Shown here: one piece after another, positions 7,193-16,177 of the stretch
How the letters are laid out: each line of letters starts with the position of its first letter
Numbering within the stretch: the first letter of the stretch is position 1
Assembly (NCBI RefSeq): GCF_017592555.1
Contig: NZ_JAGFNS010000002.1
Location: forward strand, 408,964 to 472,963
Reading direction: 5' to 3'
Origin: Actinoplanes flavus
Lineage (GTDB): Bacteria; Actinomycetota; Actinomycetes; Mycobacteriales; Micromonosporaceae
DNA: 64,000 nucleotides
Made by a program: the position numbers and the translations under genes
Notes under the pieces: model-generated
The model's database searches: none
Told to the model about the DNA's origin: nothing
What the model saw: the letters and a program-made list of their open reading frames with translations, nothing else

Positions 7193-8038
7193 ATGACCAT
7201 GCGCGTAGTGCGGCTCGCGAACCCTGACAACGGCAACCCGGCCTGGATCGCCGAAGGCGACGACGGGCGCCCGCTGGGGTCCGCCTACCTGTTCATCCCC
7301 GCCGGTGGCGGCTCCGCCGACCTGCGGATCACCGTGCATCCCGCCGAGCGGCGCCACGGAGTCGGCGGCCGGCTGCTGCGGGCGGCGGTCGAGACCGGCC
7401 GCGAGCGAGGGCTGCCGGCGTTGCTCGGCCAGGCCGTCGAGGAGGGCTCCGCGGGGGAGTCCTTCTGCGCCGCGGCCGGGATGCGACGGGTGCTGGCGCT
7501 CACGTACACCCGTCTCCCGCTCGGCGCGGAGCCCGCGCCGACCGCCCGGCCGGTGCCCGGCTACCGGCTCGTGCACTGGGAGGGCACCGTCCCGGACGAG
7601 CTGGCCGAGACGTTCGCCCGGTCCCGCAAGGCGATGGACGACATGCCGATGGACGCGGCCGCCTGGGTCCCGGACGTGTGGGACGTGGACCGGCTGCGCT
7701 GGATCGCGGACGCCGTGGCCGAGCGCGGCGAGATCCTGCTGACCACGGCGGCCGTCGCCGGGGACGGGGAGATCGCCGGGTTCACCGAGCTGGTGGTTCC
7801 CGGCGACGGCACCGGCGACGGGCAGGGCTACGGGACCGGCGTGCTGCCGGAGCACCGCGGGCACGGCCTGGCCCGGTGGATGAAGTCGGAGCAGATCGGC
7901 CTGGTCCGGAGCCGCTTCCCGAAGCTGGGCGGGCTGCTCGCCGACACCGCCGACAGCAACACGGTGATGCGGCGGATCAACGACGGGCTCGGCTACCGGC
8001 CCACCCACCGGAGTCTGCTCTACCAGTGGGATCTCTGA
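7193..8038 (+). CDS. Two-domain GNAT acetyltransferase
   Basis: The 281-residue protein seems to hold two GNAT folds. The first, around residues 5-110, shows RITVHPAERRHGVGGRLLRAA. The second, around residues 135-275, shows GYGTGVLPEHRGHGLARWMK; both are acetyl-CoA binding motifs of the Q/RxxGxG/A type. Tandem GNAT proteins often acetylate antibiotics or small amines, but no substrate can be assigned. The start at 7193 is close to the divergent NUDIX gene, so the two share a promoter region. Its 3' end is 18 bases from the convergent efflux gene. Confidence 0.85.
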   Translation: MTMRVVRLANPDNGNPAWIAEGDDGRPLGSAYLFIPAGGGSADLRITVHPAERRHGVGGRLLRAAVETGRERGLPALLGQAVEEGSAGESFCAAAGMRRVLALTYTRLPLGAEPAPTARPVPGYRLVHWEGTVPDELAETFARSRKAMDDMPMDAAAWVPDVWDVDRLRWIADAVAERGEILLTTAAVAGDGEIAGFTELVVPGDGTGDGQGYGTGVLPEHRGHGLARWMKSEQIGLVRSRFPKLGGLLADTADSNTVMRRINDGLGYRPTHRSLLYQWDL

Positions 8039-8056
8039 CCCCGCCGGCGGTGCGGC

Positions 8057-9640
8057 TCAGCCGAGCAGGTTGCTGTCACCGCTGGACGGGCGCGGGTCGG
8101 GCAGGCGGGTCATCCGGAAGGAGTTGAGCAACCCGAGCAGCGCGGCCAGCAGCGGGATGATCAGCGCCGCCTGGAGCGCGATCGGCCGGGCCTCGGTGTT
8201 GATCCGGATGATCTCGTCGTGCACCTCCGGCGGTTTACCCACCAGCAGGGTGTCCAGGTGTTCGTTCGTCATCACCTCGGCGTTGTGCTGGAGAGCCTGG
8301 GCGACCTCCTGCTTCTCGGCCGGGCCGAGCACCGTGCTGCGGTCGGCCAGCGTGGTGAACGCCAGGCTGAGCGTGGCCAGCATGATCGCGCCGGCGAAGG
8401 CGAGCCCGAACGACAGGCCGAACGACCCGCCCGCCGAGTTGACCGCGGCCGCCTCGCTGACCCGTTGCTCCTCCACGGGCGACAGTGTGTAGTTGTTGAG
8501 CTGCGACACCAGCAGGCCGAGGCCGGCGCCGGCGACCGCCAGCGGGATCAGCAGCTGCCAGCCGAAACCGGCTCGCGGCACCAGCGGGATGAGCGCCACC
8601 GTACCGAGGCTGAGCAGCAGGAACCCGGTCCGGATGATGACCGCCGGGCGGCGTTTGCCGGCCCGGCGCCCGGCCAGCAGCGCGACCCCGAACATGGTCA
8701 GGGAGAGCGGCGCCAGCGACAGGCCGGCCTGGAGCGCGTTGTACTCGAGAACCATCTGGAGGTAGATCGGCAGCGCGATCATGACGCCGCCCAGCGTGAT
8801 CTGCTGGAGCAGCTGCCCGGTGATCCCGGCCCGGAACAGGCCGGAGTCGAACAGGCCCGGGTCCAGCAGCGCGGGCCGGTTCGCCCGCTTGCGCCGCACC
8901 AGCCAGTAGGCGAGACCGGCCAGCGCCACCACGCCGAGGCCGATCAGCGCGAAGACCCGGTCGCCGCCCTCCTGCCAGACCAGGATGCCGAGCACCACAC
9001 CACCCATGCCGACGACCGACAGCACCGCGCCGACCAGGTCGATGTGCCGTGGCCCGGTGTACTCGACGTTGCGGATCAGGCCGATGCCGGACAGCACCAC
9101 CGCGATGATCACGCCCTCCAGCGCGAACCCGACCCGCCAGGACAGGAACGTGGTGATGAAACCGCCGATCAACGGCCCCACCGCGGCGGCGATCGCGGCC
9201 GCGGCGCCGACCATGGCGTACACCTTGGTCTGTGCCTTGCCCTCGAAGTTGCCGTGGATGAGCGACTGCATGGCCGGCAGCAGCAGGGACGCGCCGACGC
9301 CGCCGATCAGCGCCCAGCAGACCACGATCGGGGCCAGGGTCTGCGAGACGGTCATCGCCACCGCGCCGACCGCGTAGCCGAGCAGGCCCAGCACGTACGC
9401 CCGTTTGCGGCCGATCAGGTCGCCGACCTTGCCGCCGATCAGGATGAACGCGGCCGACACCAGCGCCTCCAGGGCGATGGCCGACTGCACCCGGCTCGCC
9501 GTGGTGTCCAGGTCCCGGACCACCGCCGAGATCGAGACGTTCATCAGTGAGGTGTCCACGACCAGGACGAACATCGCCATGGAGAGCAGGATCGCCAGTC
9601 GGTTGGGACGGCCGACCGCCGTCTCCGCATCGCGTGCCAT
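8057..9640 (-). CDS. MFS efflux transporter, DHA2 (14-helix) family
   Basis: The protein has about 14 membrane helices. The DHA2 hallmarks include VVDTSLMNVSISAVVRDL in helix 1, GGKVGDLIGRKRAYVLG (motif A) between helices 2 and 3, and LLPAMQSL plus AAAIAAAVGPLIGGFI (motif C) in helix 5. It should export drugs or other organic compounds using the proton gradient. The frame stays open to 9697. ATG 9640 (MARDAETAV) is my choice but no ribosome site is clear for either. It lies downstream of, and on the same strand as, the EF-G-like gene, separated by a ten-base-pair inverted repeat. Confidence 0.85.
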   Translation of the reverse strand: MARDAETAVGRPNRLAILLSMAMFVLVVDTSLMNVSISAVVRDLDTTASRVQSAIALEALVSAAFILIGGKVGDLIGRKRAYVLGLLGYAVGAVAMTVSQTLAPIVVCWALIGGVGASLLLPAMQSLIHGNFEGKAQTKVYAMVGAAAAIAAAVGPLIGGFITTFLSWRVGFALEGVIIAVVLSGIGLIRNVEYTGPRHIDLVGAVLSVVGMGGVVLGILVWQEGGDRVFALIGLGVVALAGLAYWLVRRKRANRPALLDPGLFDSGLFRAGITGQLLQQITLGGVMIALPIYLQMVLEYNALQAGLSLAPLSLTMFGVALLAGRRAGKRRPAVIIRTGFLLLSLGTVALIPLVPRAGFGWQLLIPLAVAGAGLGLLVSQLNNYTLSPVEEQRVSEAAAVNSAGGSFGLSFGLAFAGAIMLATLSLAFTTLADRSTVLGPAEKQEVAQALQHNAEVMTNEHLDTLLVGKPPEVHDEIIRINTEARPIALQAALIIPLLAALLGLLNSFRMTRLPDPRPSSGDSNLLG

Positions 9641-9662
9641 GACGAGAGCCTGGTCGGGGGGC

Positions 9663-9706
9663 GGCGCCACGACATCCCCCCGTGCGGATGAGATCATCGT
9701 GGCGCC
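9663..9706 (-). terminator. Perfect 10-bp inverted repeat between EF-G-like and efflux genes
   Basis: GGCGCCACGA (9663-9672) and TCGTGGCGCC (9697-9706) are exact reverse complements separated by 24 bases. The element sits between the stop of the EF-G-like gene and the start of the efflux gene on the same strand. It may terminate the first transcript (no U-run, as is common in high-GC genomes), or control the second as an operator or mRNA hairpin. Confidence 0.5.
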
Positions 9707-9715
9707 GACCGCTCG

Positions 9716-11575
9716 CTATGCCGCCGGACGGTAGCCGGCCGGGCGGCTGGTGAACGTGCCGCGGCCGTGTGTGCGGCTGCGCAGCCGGGTGGCGTACCCG
9801 AACAGTTCGGCCAGCGGAACCGTCGCGGTCACCGTCCGTACCGTCGAATCGGTCACCTGAGCGCGCCGCGCGGCAAGATCGCCGAGCACCGCGCCGAGCG
9901 CGTCCGAGGGCGCGCTCACGGTGACCTCCGCGACCGGCTCGAGCAGCGTCAGCGTGCAGGCGCGCAGCGCCGCGCGCAGGCCGAACCGGCCGGCCGCGCG
10001 GAACGCCATCTCCGACGAGTCCTTCGGATGCGTCTGCCCGTCGGCGAGCGTGACCCGCAGACCGACCACCGGATGGCCGCCGAGCGGACCGTCGCCGAGC
10101 GCCTCCCGGCAGCCCGCCTCGACCGCCCGGATGTACTCGGCCGGCACCCGCCCACCGGTCACCGTGGACGCGAACACGAAACCCGTGCCCGGTTCCGGCG
10201 TCACGTCCAGCACGACGTGCGCGAACTGGCCCGCGCCACCGTCCTGTTTGACGTGCCGGTAGAGCATGCCGGTGACGCCGCCGGTCACCGCCTCCCGGTA
10301 GGAGACGCGCGGCCGGCCCACCGTCAGCTCCAGGCCGGTACGCTGCCGCACCTTCTCCACGGCCACCTCCAGATGCAGCTCACCGAGACCGGACAGCAGG
10401 GTCTGCCCGGTCTCCGGGTCGGTACGCACGGACAGCGACGGATCCTCGTCGGCCAGCGCGGCCAGCGCCGCCGGCAGCTTCAGCGCACCCGCCCGGGTAC
10501 GCGCCTCGACCGCCACCGACACCAGCGGCTCAGCCGTGCGCGGCGCCTCCAGCAGCACCGGCCGCTGCCGGCTGGACAGCGTCGTGCCGGTGCGGGCCGC
10601 CTTCACCCCGGCCACCGCCACGATGTCGCCGGCCACCGCACGGTCGATGTCGGTGTGCCGGTCGGCCTGCACCCGCAGGATGCGGGCGATCCGTTCGGTA
10701 CGCCCGGCGCCCGCGTCCCACACGGTGTCCCCCTTCGTGATCGTGCCGTCGTAGACGCGCAGGTAGGTGAGCCGTTCCCGTCGCTTGAAGACCAGCGCCA
10801 CCAGGTCCTTCGCCGGGTCGCCGGCGGGCGCCGGCAGGTAGTCGACCACCGCGTCGAGCAGTGGTTCCACACCCTTGTCCCGGTAGGCGGAGCCGCAGAG
10901 TACGACGACGGCTTGTCCGGTTTTCGTTAATTCGCGAAGCGCCTTCTTCAGTGTTGTATCCGATATATCGCCTAATTCCTCCAGTGCTTCGGGATGCAGT
11001 TCGGCTACCGCCTCCTCCAGCCTTCTCCGCGCGTCCCTAGCCTGAGGTGGGGGGTCGTTGACCAGGTCGATCACGCCGGCGAAGTCGCCCTCCCGGCCGA
11101 TCGGCAGCTGCACCACCAGCGGCGTGACCTCCAGCCGGTCGCGGATCGAGGCCACGGCCGCGTCCAGGTCGGCCCCGGGACGGTCCAGCTTGTTGACGAA
11201 GGCGATCCGGGGTACGCCGTACCGGTCGGCGGTCCGCCAGACGCTCTCGCTCTGCGGCTCCACCCCGGCGACGCCGTCGAAGACGGCGATCGCGCCGTCC
11301 AGCACCCGCAGCGACCGCTCCACCTCGTCGGCGAAGTCGACGTGCCCCGGCGTGTCGATCAGATTGAGCCGGTGCCCGGCCCAGTCGCAGCTGACCGCCG
11401 CCGCGAAGATGGTGATCCCACGGTCGCGCTCCTGCGGATCGAAGTCGGTGACGGTGTCGCCGTCGTGCACCTCGCCGGTGCGGTGGGTGATGCCGGTCGC
11501 GAAGAGGATCCGCTCGGTGAGCGTGGTCTTGCCGGCGTCGACGTGCGCAAGGATGCCGATGTTACGGACATGCAT
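9716..11575 (-). CDS. EF-G-like translational GTPase (paralogue, possible ribosome-protection factor)
   Basis: The 619-residue protein has G1 AHVDAGKT (residues 10-17), RGIT, G3 DTPGH (74-78) and G4 NKLD (128-131), then domains II to V of the EF-G/Tet(M) superfamily, with [11 protein letters not shown] and [15 protein letters not shown] in domain IV. The GTPase part reads more like EF-G ([23 protein letters not shown]) than Tet(M). It is about 80 residues shorter than EF-G because the insertion in the G domain is reduced. It binds the ribosome by family, and a role in antibiotic protection or stress translation is inferred. The start ATG 11575 ([15 protein letters not shown]) fits the family. 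A 35-residue upstream ORF precedes it. Confidence 0.85.
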   Translation of the reverse strand: MHVRNIGILAHVDAGKTTLTERILFATGITHRTGEVHDGDTVTDFDPQERDRGITIFAAAVSCDWAGHRLNLIDTPGHVDFADEVERSLRVLDGAIAVFDGVAGVEPQSESVWRTADRYGVPRIAFVNKLDRPGADLDAAVASIRDRLEVTPLVVQLPIGREGDFAGVIDLVNDPPPQARDARRRLEEAVAELHPEALEELGDISDTTLKKALRELTKTGQAVVVLCGSAYRDKGVEPLLDAVVDYLPAPAGDPAKDLVALVFKRRERLTYLRVYDGTITKGDTVWDAGAGRTERIARILRVQADRHTDIDRAVAGDIVAVAGVKAARTGTTLSSRQRPVLLEAPRTAEPLVSVAVEARTRAGALKLPAALAALADEDPSLSVRTDPETGQTLLSGLGELHLEVAVEKVRQRTGLELTVGRPRVSYREAVTGGVTGMLYRHVKQDGGAGQFAHVVLDVTPEPGTGFVFASTVTGGRVPAEYIRAVEAGCREALGDGPLGGHPVVGLRVTLADGQTHPKDSSEMAFRAAGRFGLRAALRACTLTLLEPVAEVTVSAPSDALGAVLGDLAARRAQVTDSTVRTVTATVPLAELFGYATRLRSRTHGRGTFTSRPAGYRPAA

Positions 11576-11610
11576 GATGAATCGGTCTTTCGAGTCTGAT
11601 CGGAAGCGGA

Positions 11611-11650
11611 CTGCGCCGTTTACAGGCAGCGACCAGCCCCGGTGGCGCAG
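11611..11650 (-). promoter_or_regulatory. Hairpin spanning the stop of the upstream ORF
   Basis: On the minus strand CTGCGCC and GGCGCAG (plus-strand 11644-11650 and 11611-11617) can pair around the last codons and the stop of the 35-residue upstream ORF. A second inverted repeat, GCCGG/CCGGC, lies just ahead within the ORF. Ribosome position on the ORF would decide whether the stem forms. This suggests attenuation of the EF-G-like gene but was paired by eye only. Confidence 0.35.
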
Positions 11651-11727
11651 CCGGAGCCGGCCATGCCAGACACGAGAATCAGCTCGAAACGCGACACCGG
11701 GATGACGACGGCGGTGCGGTAGCGCAT
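11620..11727 (-). CDS. Putative 35-residue upstream ORF of the EF-G-like gene
   Basis: The ORF has a good ribosome site (GGGAGGAG eight bases ahead), an ATG at 11727 and a TAA at 11620-11622. It begins [20 protein letters not shown] and continues with a Gly/Ala/Cys-containing tail. It ends 44 bases before the EF-G-like start, and an inverted repeat overlaps its stop. Short upstream ORFs of this sort are known controls of genes for resistance to ribosome-targeting drugs. I infer the same here. It could also be a small functional peptide or chance. Confidence 0.5.
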   Translation of the reverse strand: MRYRTAVVIPVSRFELILVSGMAGSGCATGAGRCL

Positions 11728-11762
11728 GGCCGTGTCTCCTCCCTGGTCGCGGTGATGGCGTC

Positions 11763-11792
11763 ACGTTACGGAAGATCCGCGAGGGATGTCGA
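11763..11792 (-). promoter_or_regulatory. Candidate promoter of the upstream ORF/EF-G-like gene
   Basis: Read on the minus strand, TCGACA (11787-11792) is followed after 18 bases by TAACGT (11763-11768). This is a moderate match to a housekeeping promoter and would give a start near 11755, some 28 bases ahead of the upstream ORF. Confidence 0.35.
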
Positions 11793-11821
11793 CCGATTAA
11801 TGTGGGGCGATCATCGTCCTG

Positions 11822-12412
11822 GTGCTGGCGTTCATGGCGGCGGTCCGCGTGTGGAACCGCCGCGGTCCGGCGCGGGCTCAGCCCTTCACCGGGCCGCTCG
11901 CCGCGGCCACGCTGGTCGGACTCTCCGGGCTCACTCCCGCCGAGGTGGGTCTCACCCTCGCCGCCGGTGGGGGGTACGCGGTGAGCGCGGCCCTGCTCGT
12001 CGCGGCCGGCTACGGGGTGGCCCTCCGGATCCCGGCCGCGCGCCGGGCGCTGGCCGAACCGTACTTCCCGCACCCGGTCCGCAGCGCCCTGATCGGCGTG
12101 CCGTTGAGCACGGTCCTCTTCGAGGAGGTGGCGTTCCGCGGCGTGCTGTTCACGCTGGTCGAACAGGCACACGGACCGGCCTGGGCGGTGGCCGTGACGT
12201 CGGTGCTCTTCGGGCTCTGGCATCTTCCGGACAGCCGGGAAGTGGTGTTCACCACCCTGGCGGGTGTCGTTCTCAGCTTTCTCCGGCTGCTCAGCGGCGG
12301 ACTTCTGGCCCCCATCGTGCTCCATTGGACCGCCAATGGCCTGGGAATACTCACCTCGGCATGGGTGCGCCGATCTGGGCAACCGGATATCGGCCAGGGC
12401 GACGAAACCTGA
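11822..12412 (+). CDS. CPBP family intramembrane metalloprotease
   Basis: The product has about five hydrophobic segments and the three CPBP (Abi/Rce1) motifs: [11 protein letters not shown] (EExxxR), FGLWHLP and HWTANGLG. Family members cleave membrane-embedded substrates or act in bacteriocin self-protection. The substrate is unknown. The first usable start in frame is GTG 11822, only 24 bases beyond an in-frame stop, and the hydrophobic stretch AIIVLVLAF begins before it without a start codon. The N-terminus may therefore be slightly truncated, or initiation unusual. The gene is divergent from the EF-G-like leader. Confidence 0.75.
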   Translation: MLAFMAAVRVWNRRGPARAQPFTGPLAAATLVGLSGLTPAEVGLTLAAGGGYAVSAALLVAAGYGVALRIPAARRALAEPYFPHPVRSALIGVPLSTVLFEEVAFRGVLFTLVEQAHGPAWAVAVTSVLFGLWHLPDSREVVFTTLAGVVLSFLRLLSGGLLAPIVLHWTANGLGILTSAWVRRSGQPDIGQGDET

Positions 12413-12470
12413 GAACCGTGTCGTACCCCGCCGCTACGCTCCGGAATGCCGCCCAACCTGTGGAGATGTT

Positions 12471-14039
12471 GTGAGCAGTCAACCCGTGGCGGCGCCGGCG
12501 AAACTCGACGGCGCCGTCCTCAAGATCGCCGGGGTCGTGGTCCTCGGCGCCATCATGTCGATCCTCGACGTGACAGTGGTCAGCGTCGCGCTGCCCACCT
12601 TCCAGAAAGAATTCAACGCCACCTACGCCGAAGTGGCGTGGACCATGACGGCCTACACCTTGGCCCTCGCCACGGTCATCCCGCTCACCGGCTGGGCCGC
12701 TGACCGGTTCGGCACGAAGCGGCTCTACATGGCCGCCCTCCTGCTCTTCACCATCGGCTCCGCCCTCTGCGCCACCGCCGACAGCATCGGCCAGCTCATC
12801 GCCTATCGGGTGCTCCAGGGCCTCGGCGGCGGCATGCTCATGCCGCTCGGCATGACGATCATGACGCGGGCGGCCGGCCCCGAGCGGATCGGCCGGCTGA
12901 TGGCCGTCCTCGGCATCCCGATGCTGCTCGGCCCGATCGGCGGCCCGATCCTCGGCGGCTGGCTGATCGACGCCTACAGCTGGCACTGGATCTTCCTGAT
13001 CAACCTGCCGATCGGTCTGGCCGCGCTGATCTACGCGCAGATCGTGCTCCCGGCGGACCGCCCCGAGCCGTCCGAGTCGTTCGACTTCATCGGCATGCTG
13101 ATGCTCTCGCCCGGCCTCGCGCTCTTCCTCTACGGCGTGTCCTCCCTGCCCGAGGAACAGACCATCACGGCGAACAAGGTGTGGGTCCCGATGCTGGTCG
13201 GCGCCGCGCTGGTGATCGGCTTCATCTTCTACTCGTTCAAGCCGGTGCACCCGCTGCTCGACCTGCGGCTGCTGCGCAACCGCAACCTCGCCGTCGCGTC
13301 GATCACGCTGGCCGTCTTCACCGTCGCCTTCATGGGCGCCGGGCTGCTCTTCCCCAGCTACTTCCTGCAGATCCGGGGCGAGTCGACGCTGCACGCCGGC
13401 CTGCTCATGGCCCCGCAGGGCATCGGCGCCATGGTCACCATGCCGATCGCCGGCATCCTCGCCGACAAACACCCGGTCGGCCGGACCGTGCCGTTCGCGC
13501 TGCTCCTGATCGCCGGCGGGTTCTACACCTTCACCCAGGTCGGGACGGACACGTCGTACCTGCTGCTGTGCGGCTCACTGTTCGTGATGGGCCTCGGCAT
13601 GGGCGGCACCATGATGCCGATCATGACCTCGGCGCTGCGCACCCTCAAGAACCACGACGTGGCCCGCGGCTCCACCCTGCTGAACATCCTCCAGCAGATC
13701 GCCGGCTCTGTCGGATCCGCCGTCATGTCGGTGATCCTCACCAGCGAGCTGAACGATTCGGCCGTCATTCCCGGCGTCACCACGAAGACCGGCGACCCGG
13801 TCACCGAGGCGGGCCTGGCGATGGCCGCCCAGTCCGACCCGTCGATCGCCGCGTCCGTCCCCGACCCGACCCTGATCGAGCGTGGCCTCCAGTTCGCGGC
13901 CGACGCGTTCGCCAACACGTTCACGGTCGGTTTCGTGCTGACGGCGCTCACGCTGATCCCCGCGCTGTTCCTGCCCCGCAAGCACGAGGAGTCCCACCTG
14001 CTCGACGACGAGAACGTCCCTCCCGTCGTCCTGCACTGA
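12471..14039 (+). CDS. MFS efflux transporter, DHA2 (14-helix) family
   Basis: This 522-residue transporter shows LDVTVVSVALPTFQKEF in helix 1, GWAADRFGTKRLYM (motif A), and VLGIPMLLGPIGGPILGGWLI (motif C), all typical of EmrB/QacA-type drug:proton antiporters. The GTG at 12471, with GGAGA upstream, is the likely start, since residues before it belong to the intergenic region. It is the second DHA2 pump in this region, but the two differ in sequence and orientation. It ends at a strong hairpin terminator. Confidence 0.87.
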   Translation: MSSQPVAAPAKLDGAVLKIAGVVVLGAIMSILDVTVVSVALPTFQKEFNATYAEVAWTMTAYTLALATVIPLTGWAADRFGTKRLYMAALLLFTIGSALCATADSIGQLIAYRVLQGLGGGMLMPLGMTIMTRAAGPERIGRLMAVLGIPMLLGPIGGPILGGWLIDAYSWHWIFLINLPIGLAALIYAQIVLPADRPEPSESFDFIGMLMLSPGLALFLYGVSSLPEEQTITANKVWVPMLVGAALVIGFIFYSFKPVHPLLDLRLLRNRNLAVASITLAVFTVAFMGAGLLFPSYFLQIRGESTLHAGLLMAPQGIGAMVTMPIAGILADKHPVGRTVPFALLLIAGGFYTFTQVGTDTSYLLLCGSLFVMGLGMGGTMMPIMTSALRTLKNHDVARGSTLLNILQQIAGSVGSAVMSVILTSELNDSAVIPGVTTKTGDPVTEAGLAMAAQSDPSIAASVPDPTLIERGLQFAADAFANTFTVGFVLTALTLIPALFLPRKHEESHLLDDENVPPVVLH

Positions 14040-14053
14040 CCCCACACCCGTCA

Positions 14054-14089
14054 CGCCCGGCCGGCCTCCCGCCGGCCGGGCGTTTCGTT
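14054..14089 (+). terminator. Terminator of the second efflux gene
   Basis: CGCCCGGCCGGC (14054-14065) pairs perfectly with GCCGGCCGGGCG (14071-14082) and is followed by TTTCGTTT. It separates the efflux gene from the kinase-like gene downstream. Confidence 0.75.
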
Positions 14090-14115
14090 TGCCGGGTGCG
14101 ACTACCGTCCCCGGC

Positions 14116-14784
14116 ATGGATCTTCTTGGATCCGGCCGGGAGGCCGACGTCTATGCGCTCGACGAGTACCGGGTTCTGCGCCGCTACCGTCGCGGCGACG
14201 ACGCCTCGGGCGAGGCCGCGGTGATGTCGTACCTGGCCGGGCACGGATTCCCGGTGCCGCGGGTGCACGCGGTCGACGGGCCCGACATGATCATGGAACG
14301 GCTGGACGGCCCGACCATGGCAGGTGCCTTCCAGGCCGGGGCGCTGACCGTCCCGGACGGCGCCGAGATCCTCGCCGACCTGCACCATCGCCTGCACGAG
14401 CTGCCCGCCCGCCTGAGCCCCGCCCCCGGCGACCGCGTCCTGCACCGCGACCTGCACCCCGAGAACGTCATGCTCACCTCGCGCGGCCCGGTCGTCATCG
14501 ACTGGCACAACGCCGCCGAGGGCCCGGCCGCCCTCGACGTCTGCCTGACCGCGATCATCATGGCCCAGGTCGTCGCCGACGGAACCCACCCGCAGGCCGC
14601 CGCGGCCGCCGAGTTCCTCACCGGATTCCTCGCCCGGATCGGCGACGGCCCGCTGTCCGCCCTCGGCGACGCGATCGCCGTGCGCCGCGCCGACCCGTCC
14701 CTCAGCCCGGCCGAGGCGGCCCGGCTCGCCGACACCGTCACCCCACTGATCCGTGCCGCCTGGCCGTCCCCCGACCCCGCCTGA
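14116..14784 (+). CDS. Small aminoglycoside phosphotransferase-fold kinase
   Basis: The 222-residue protein has the APH/choline kinase core. Brenner's motif appears as VLHRDLHPENVML with the catalytic Asp and the Asn five residues on, then VVIDWHNA provides the metal-binding Asp. The N-lobe is short and begins LGSGREADVYAL. It is smaller than classic aminoglycoside kinases (about 260-300), so another small-molecule substrate is as likely. It is a single gene between a terminator and a structured tandem repeat. Confidence 0.78.
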   Translation: MDLLGSGREADVYALDEYRVLRRYRRGDDASGEAAVMSYLAGHGFPVPRVHAVDGPDMIMERLDGPTMAGAFQAGALTVPDGAEILADLHHRLHELPARLSPAPGDRVLHRDLHPENVMLTSRGPVVIDWHNAAEGPAALDVCLTAIIMAQVVADGTHPQAAAAAEFLTGFLARIGDGPLSALGDAIAVRRADPSLSPAEAARLADTVTPLIRAAWPSPDPA

Positions 14785-14811
14785 CCCGTCCCCGCCGTTG
14801 CGCCCAGAACC

Positions 14812-14938
14812 GTCCGGCTGGTCGTGGGGGCTGTTTCAGCGGGGTTGAGACCGCTCTGAGAGCCAGCCGGCTTTGTCCGGCTGGTCGTGGGGCCTGTTTC
14901 GGCGGGGTTGAGACCGCTCTGAGAGCCAGCCGGAGGGG
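14812..14938. repeat. Two tandem copies of a 63-bp structured repeat
   Basis: Two copies start at 14812 and 14875 and differ at only a few positions. Each begins GTCCGGCTGGTCGTGGGG and ends CTGAGAGCCAGCCGG, so CCGGCTGG and CCAGCCGG at its ends can pair. An inner AGCGG...CCGCT also pairs in the first copy (GGCGG in the second). The block lies between convergent genes, where it could end transcription from both sides. Confidence 0.75.
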
Positions 14939-16177
14939 TCAGCCGATCGTGACGACCCGGGCCCAGGAGGGTGGCGGGTCGGAGCGGTGGTCCGGGTTCG
15001 CGGCGTCGACGACCCGGGGGCGGCGGAACAGGCCGACCACGGTTCGGCAGGCCGGCTGGCTGCGGGGCCACGGGGTCTGGCCGTCGGTCAGGACGACCAC
15101 CACGTCCGGTGCCGGGCGGGTGGACAGGGCACGGTCGAAGCCGGCCCGGAGGTCGGTTCCGCCGCCGCCGGTCAGTTCGATGCCCGCCGAGGTGCAGACC
15201 GGGGCCACCACGTGGGCGGCGGCGTCACAGGCCACCACCCGTACCAGATCGCGGCGGCCACCGACGGCCCGGCTGATCGCGGCCACCTCGAGCAGGGCGC
15301 TGCCCAGTTCGGTGTCGCTCACCGAACCCGAGGTGTCGATCACCACGGCCACCCGCGGTGGGTTGCGCCGCAGGCTCGGCAGCACCACCTTCGGCAGGCA
15401 CGCCGAGCGCCGGGCCGGCCGGCTGTAGACGTAGTCCTCGCCGACGCCGGGGGCGGAGGCGGCCGAGCGGATCGCGGCGCCCAGCAGATCCCGCCACGGC
15501 TGCGGCGGATGGATCACCCGTTCCGCCCACCGCCGCCAGCCCAGCGGCGCCTTGCCCGGAGCGCCGGTGATCGCCTGCGCCACCCGCAGCTGGACCAGGT
15601 CACGTTCCTGCTCGTCGAGGGCGTGTGCGCCGTCCGGGCCGAGTTCCCAGACCCGGGTCAGGCCGTCCGCGCCGCTGCCGCAGTCCAGCCAGGCCAGCTG
15701 CCGCCGGTAGGTGTGTGCCGAGAGCCGGGCGACGTACTCCTCCATGAGCAGGCCGACCGGCAGGTTCACCTGGCTGGGGTGGACCGCCCCGCTCGGTTGT
15801 GGCAGGCCATCGCCGTACACATCGTCGTTTATCTCGAAATCGGCCGCGATGTTCATGCGGAGCCGGTCCCCGCGCCCGGTCAGGTCCTTCGCGGCGGCGA
15901 GCCGCTCGCCGCGGCCGTGATGGTCGCGCAGCAGGTGGGCCACCTCGTGCACCCACACCCCGGCGAGATCCTTGAGGGTCGTGGCGGCCACGAAGGCGGG
16001 GGAGACGTAGCAGCGCCAGTAACGGTCGACCGCCATCGTGGGTACGGCCGGCGACTCCACCACCCGCAGCGCGAACAGGGCGGTCGCCAGGTAGGGCCGC
16101 GTCTGGGCGGCGTAGAGGCGTGCCGCGTACAGTTTCTCGCTCTCCTCGGCGGTGAGCGCCGCACGGGGGCCGGTCAT
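14939..16177 (-). CDS. VWA-like putative metallopeptidase (DUF2201 type)
   Basis: The 412-residue protein combines an N-terminal metallopeptidase-like domain with HEVAH (zinc motif HExxH, about residue 70) and a C-terminal VWA-like domain whose MIDAS motif is DTSGS (near residue 290) followed by TGGGGTDLR and LTDG. This is the usual partner of MoxR-type AAA ATPases. Such pairs are thought to remodel or assemble protein complexes, but the target is not known here. The start overlaps the MoxR stop (ATGA), so the pair is co-translated. It is the last gene of a three-gene unit. Confidence 0.85.
   Translation of the reverse strand: MTGPRAALTAEESEKLYAARLYAAQTRPYLATALFALRVVESPAVPTMAVDRYWRCYVSPAFVAATTLKDLAGVWVHEVAHLLRDHHGRGERLAAAKDLTGRGDRLRMNIAADFEINDDVYGDGLPQPSGAVHPSQVNLPVGLLMEEYVARLSAHTYRRQLAWLDCGSGADGLTRVWELGPDGAHALDEQERDLVQLRVAQAITGAPGKAPLGWRRWAERVIHPPQPWRDLLGAAIRSAASAPGVGEDYVYSRPARRSACLPKVVLPSLRRNPPRVAVVIDTSGSVSDTELGSALLEVAAISRAVGGRRDLVRVVACDAAAHVVAPVCTSAGIELTGGGGTDLRAGFDRALSTRPAPDVVVVLTDGQTPWPRSQPACRTVVGLFRRPRVVDAANPDHRSDPPPSWARVVTIG

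Noticed and set aside
8219-9550. Long plus-strand open frame of over 400 codons opposite the first efflux gene
   Set aside because: It is the antisense shadow of a clear 14-helix transporter; the product is a Gln/Arg/His-rich low-complexity chain with no domain.
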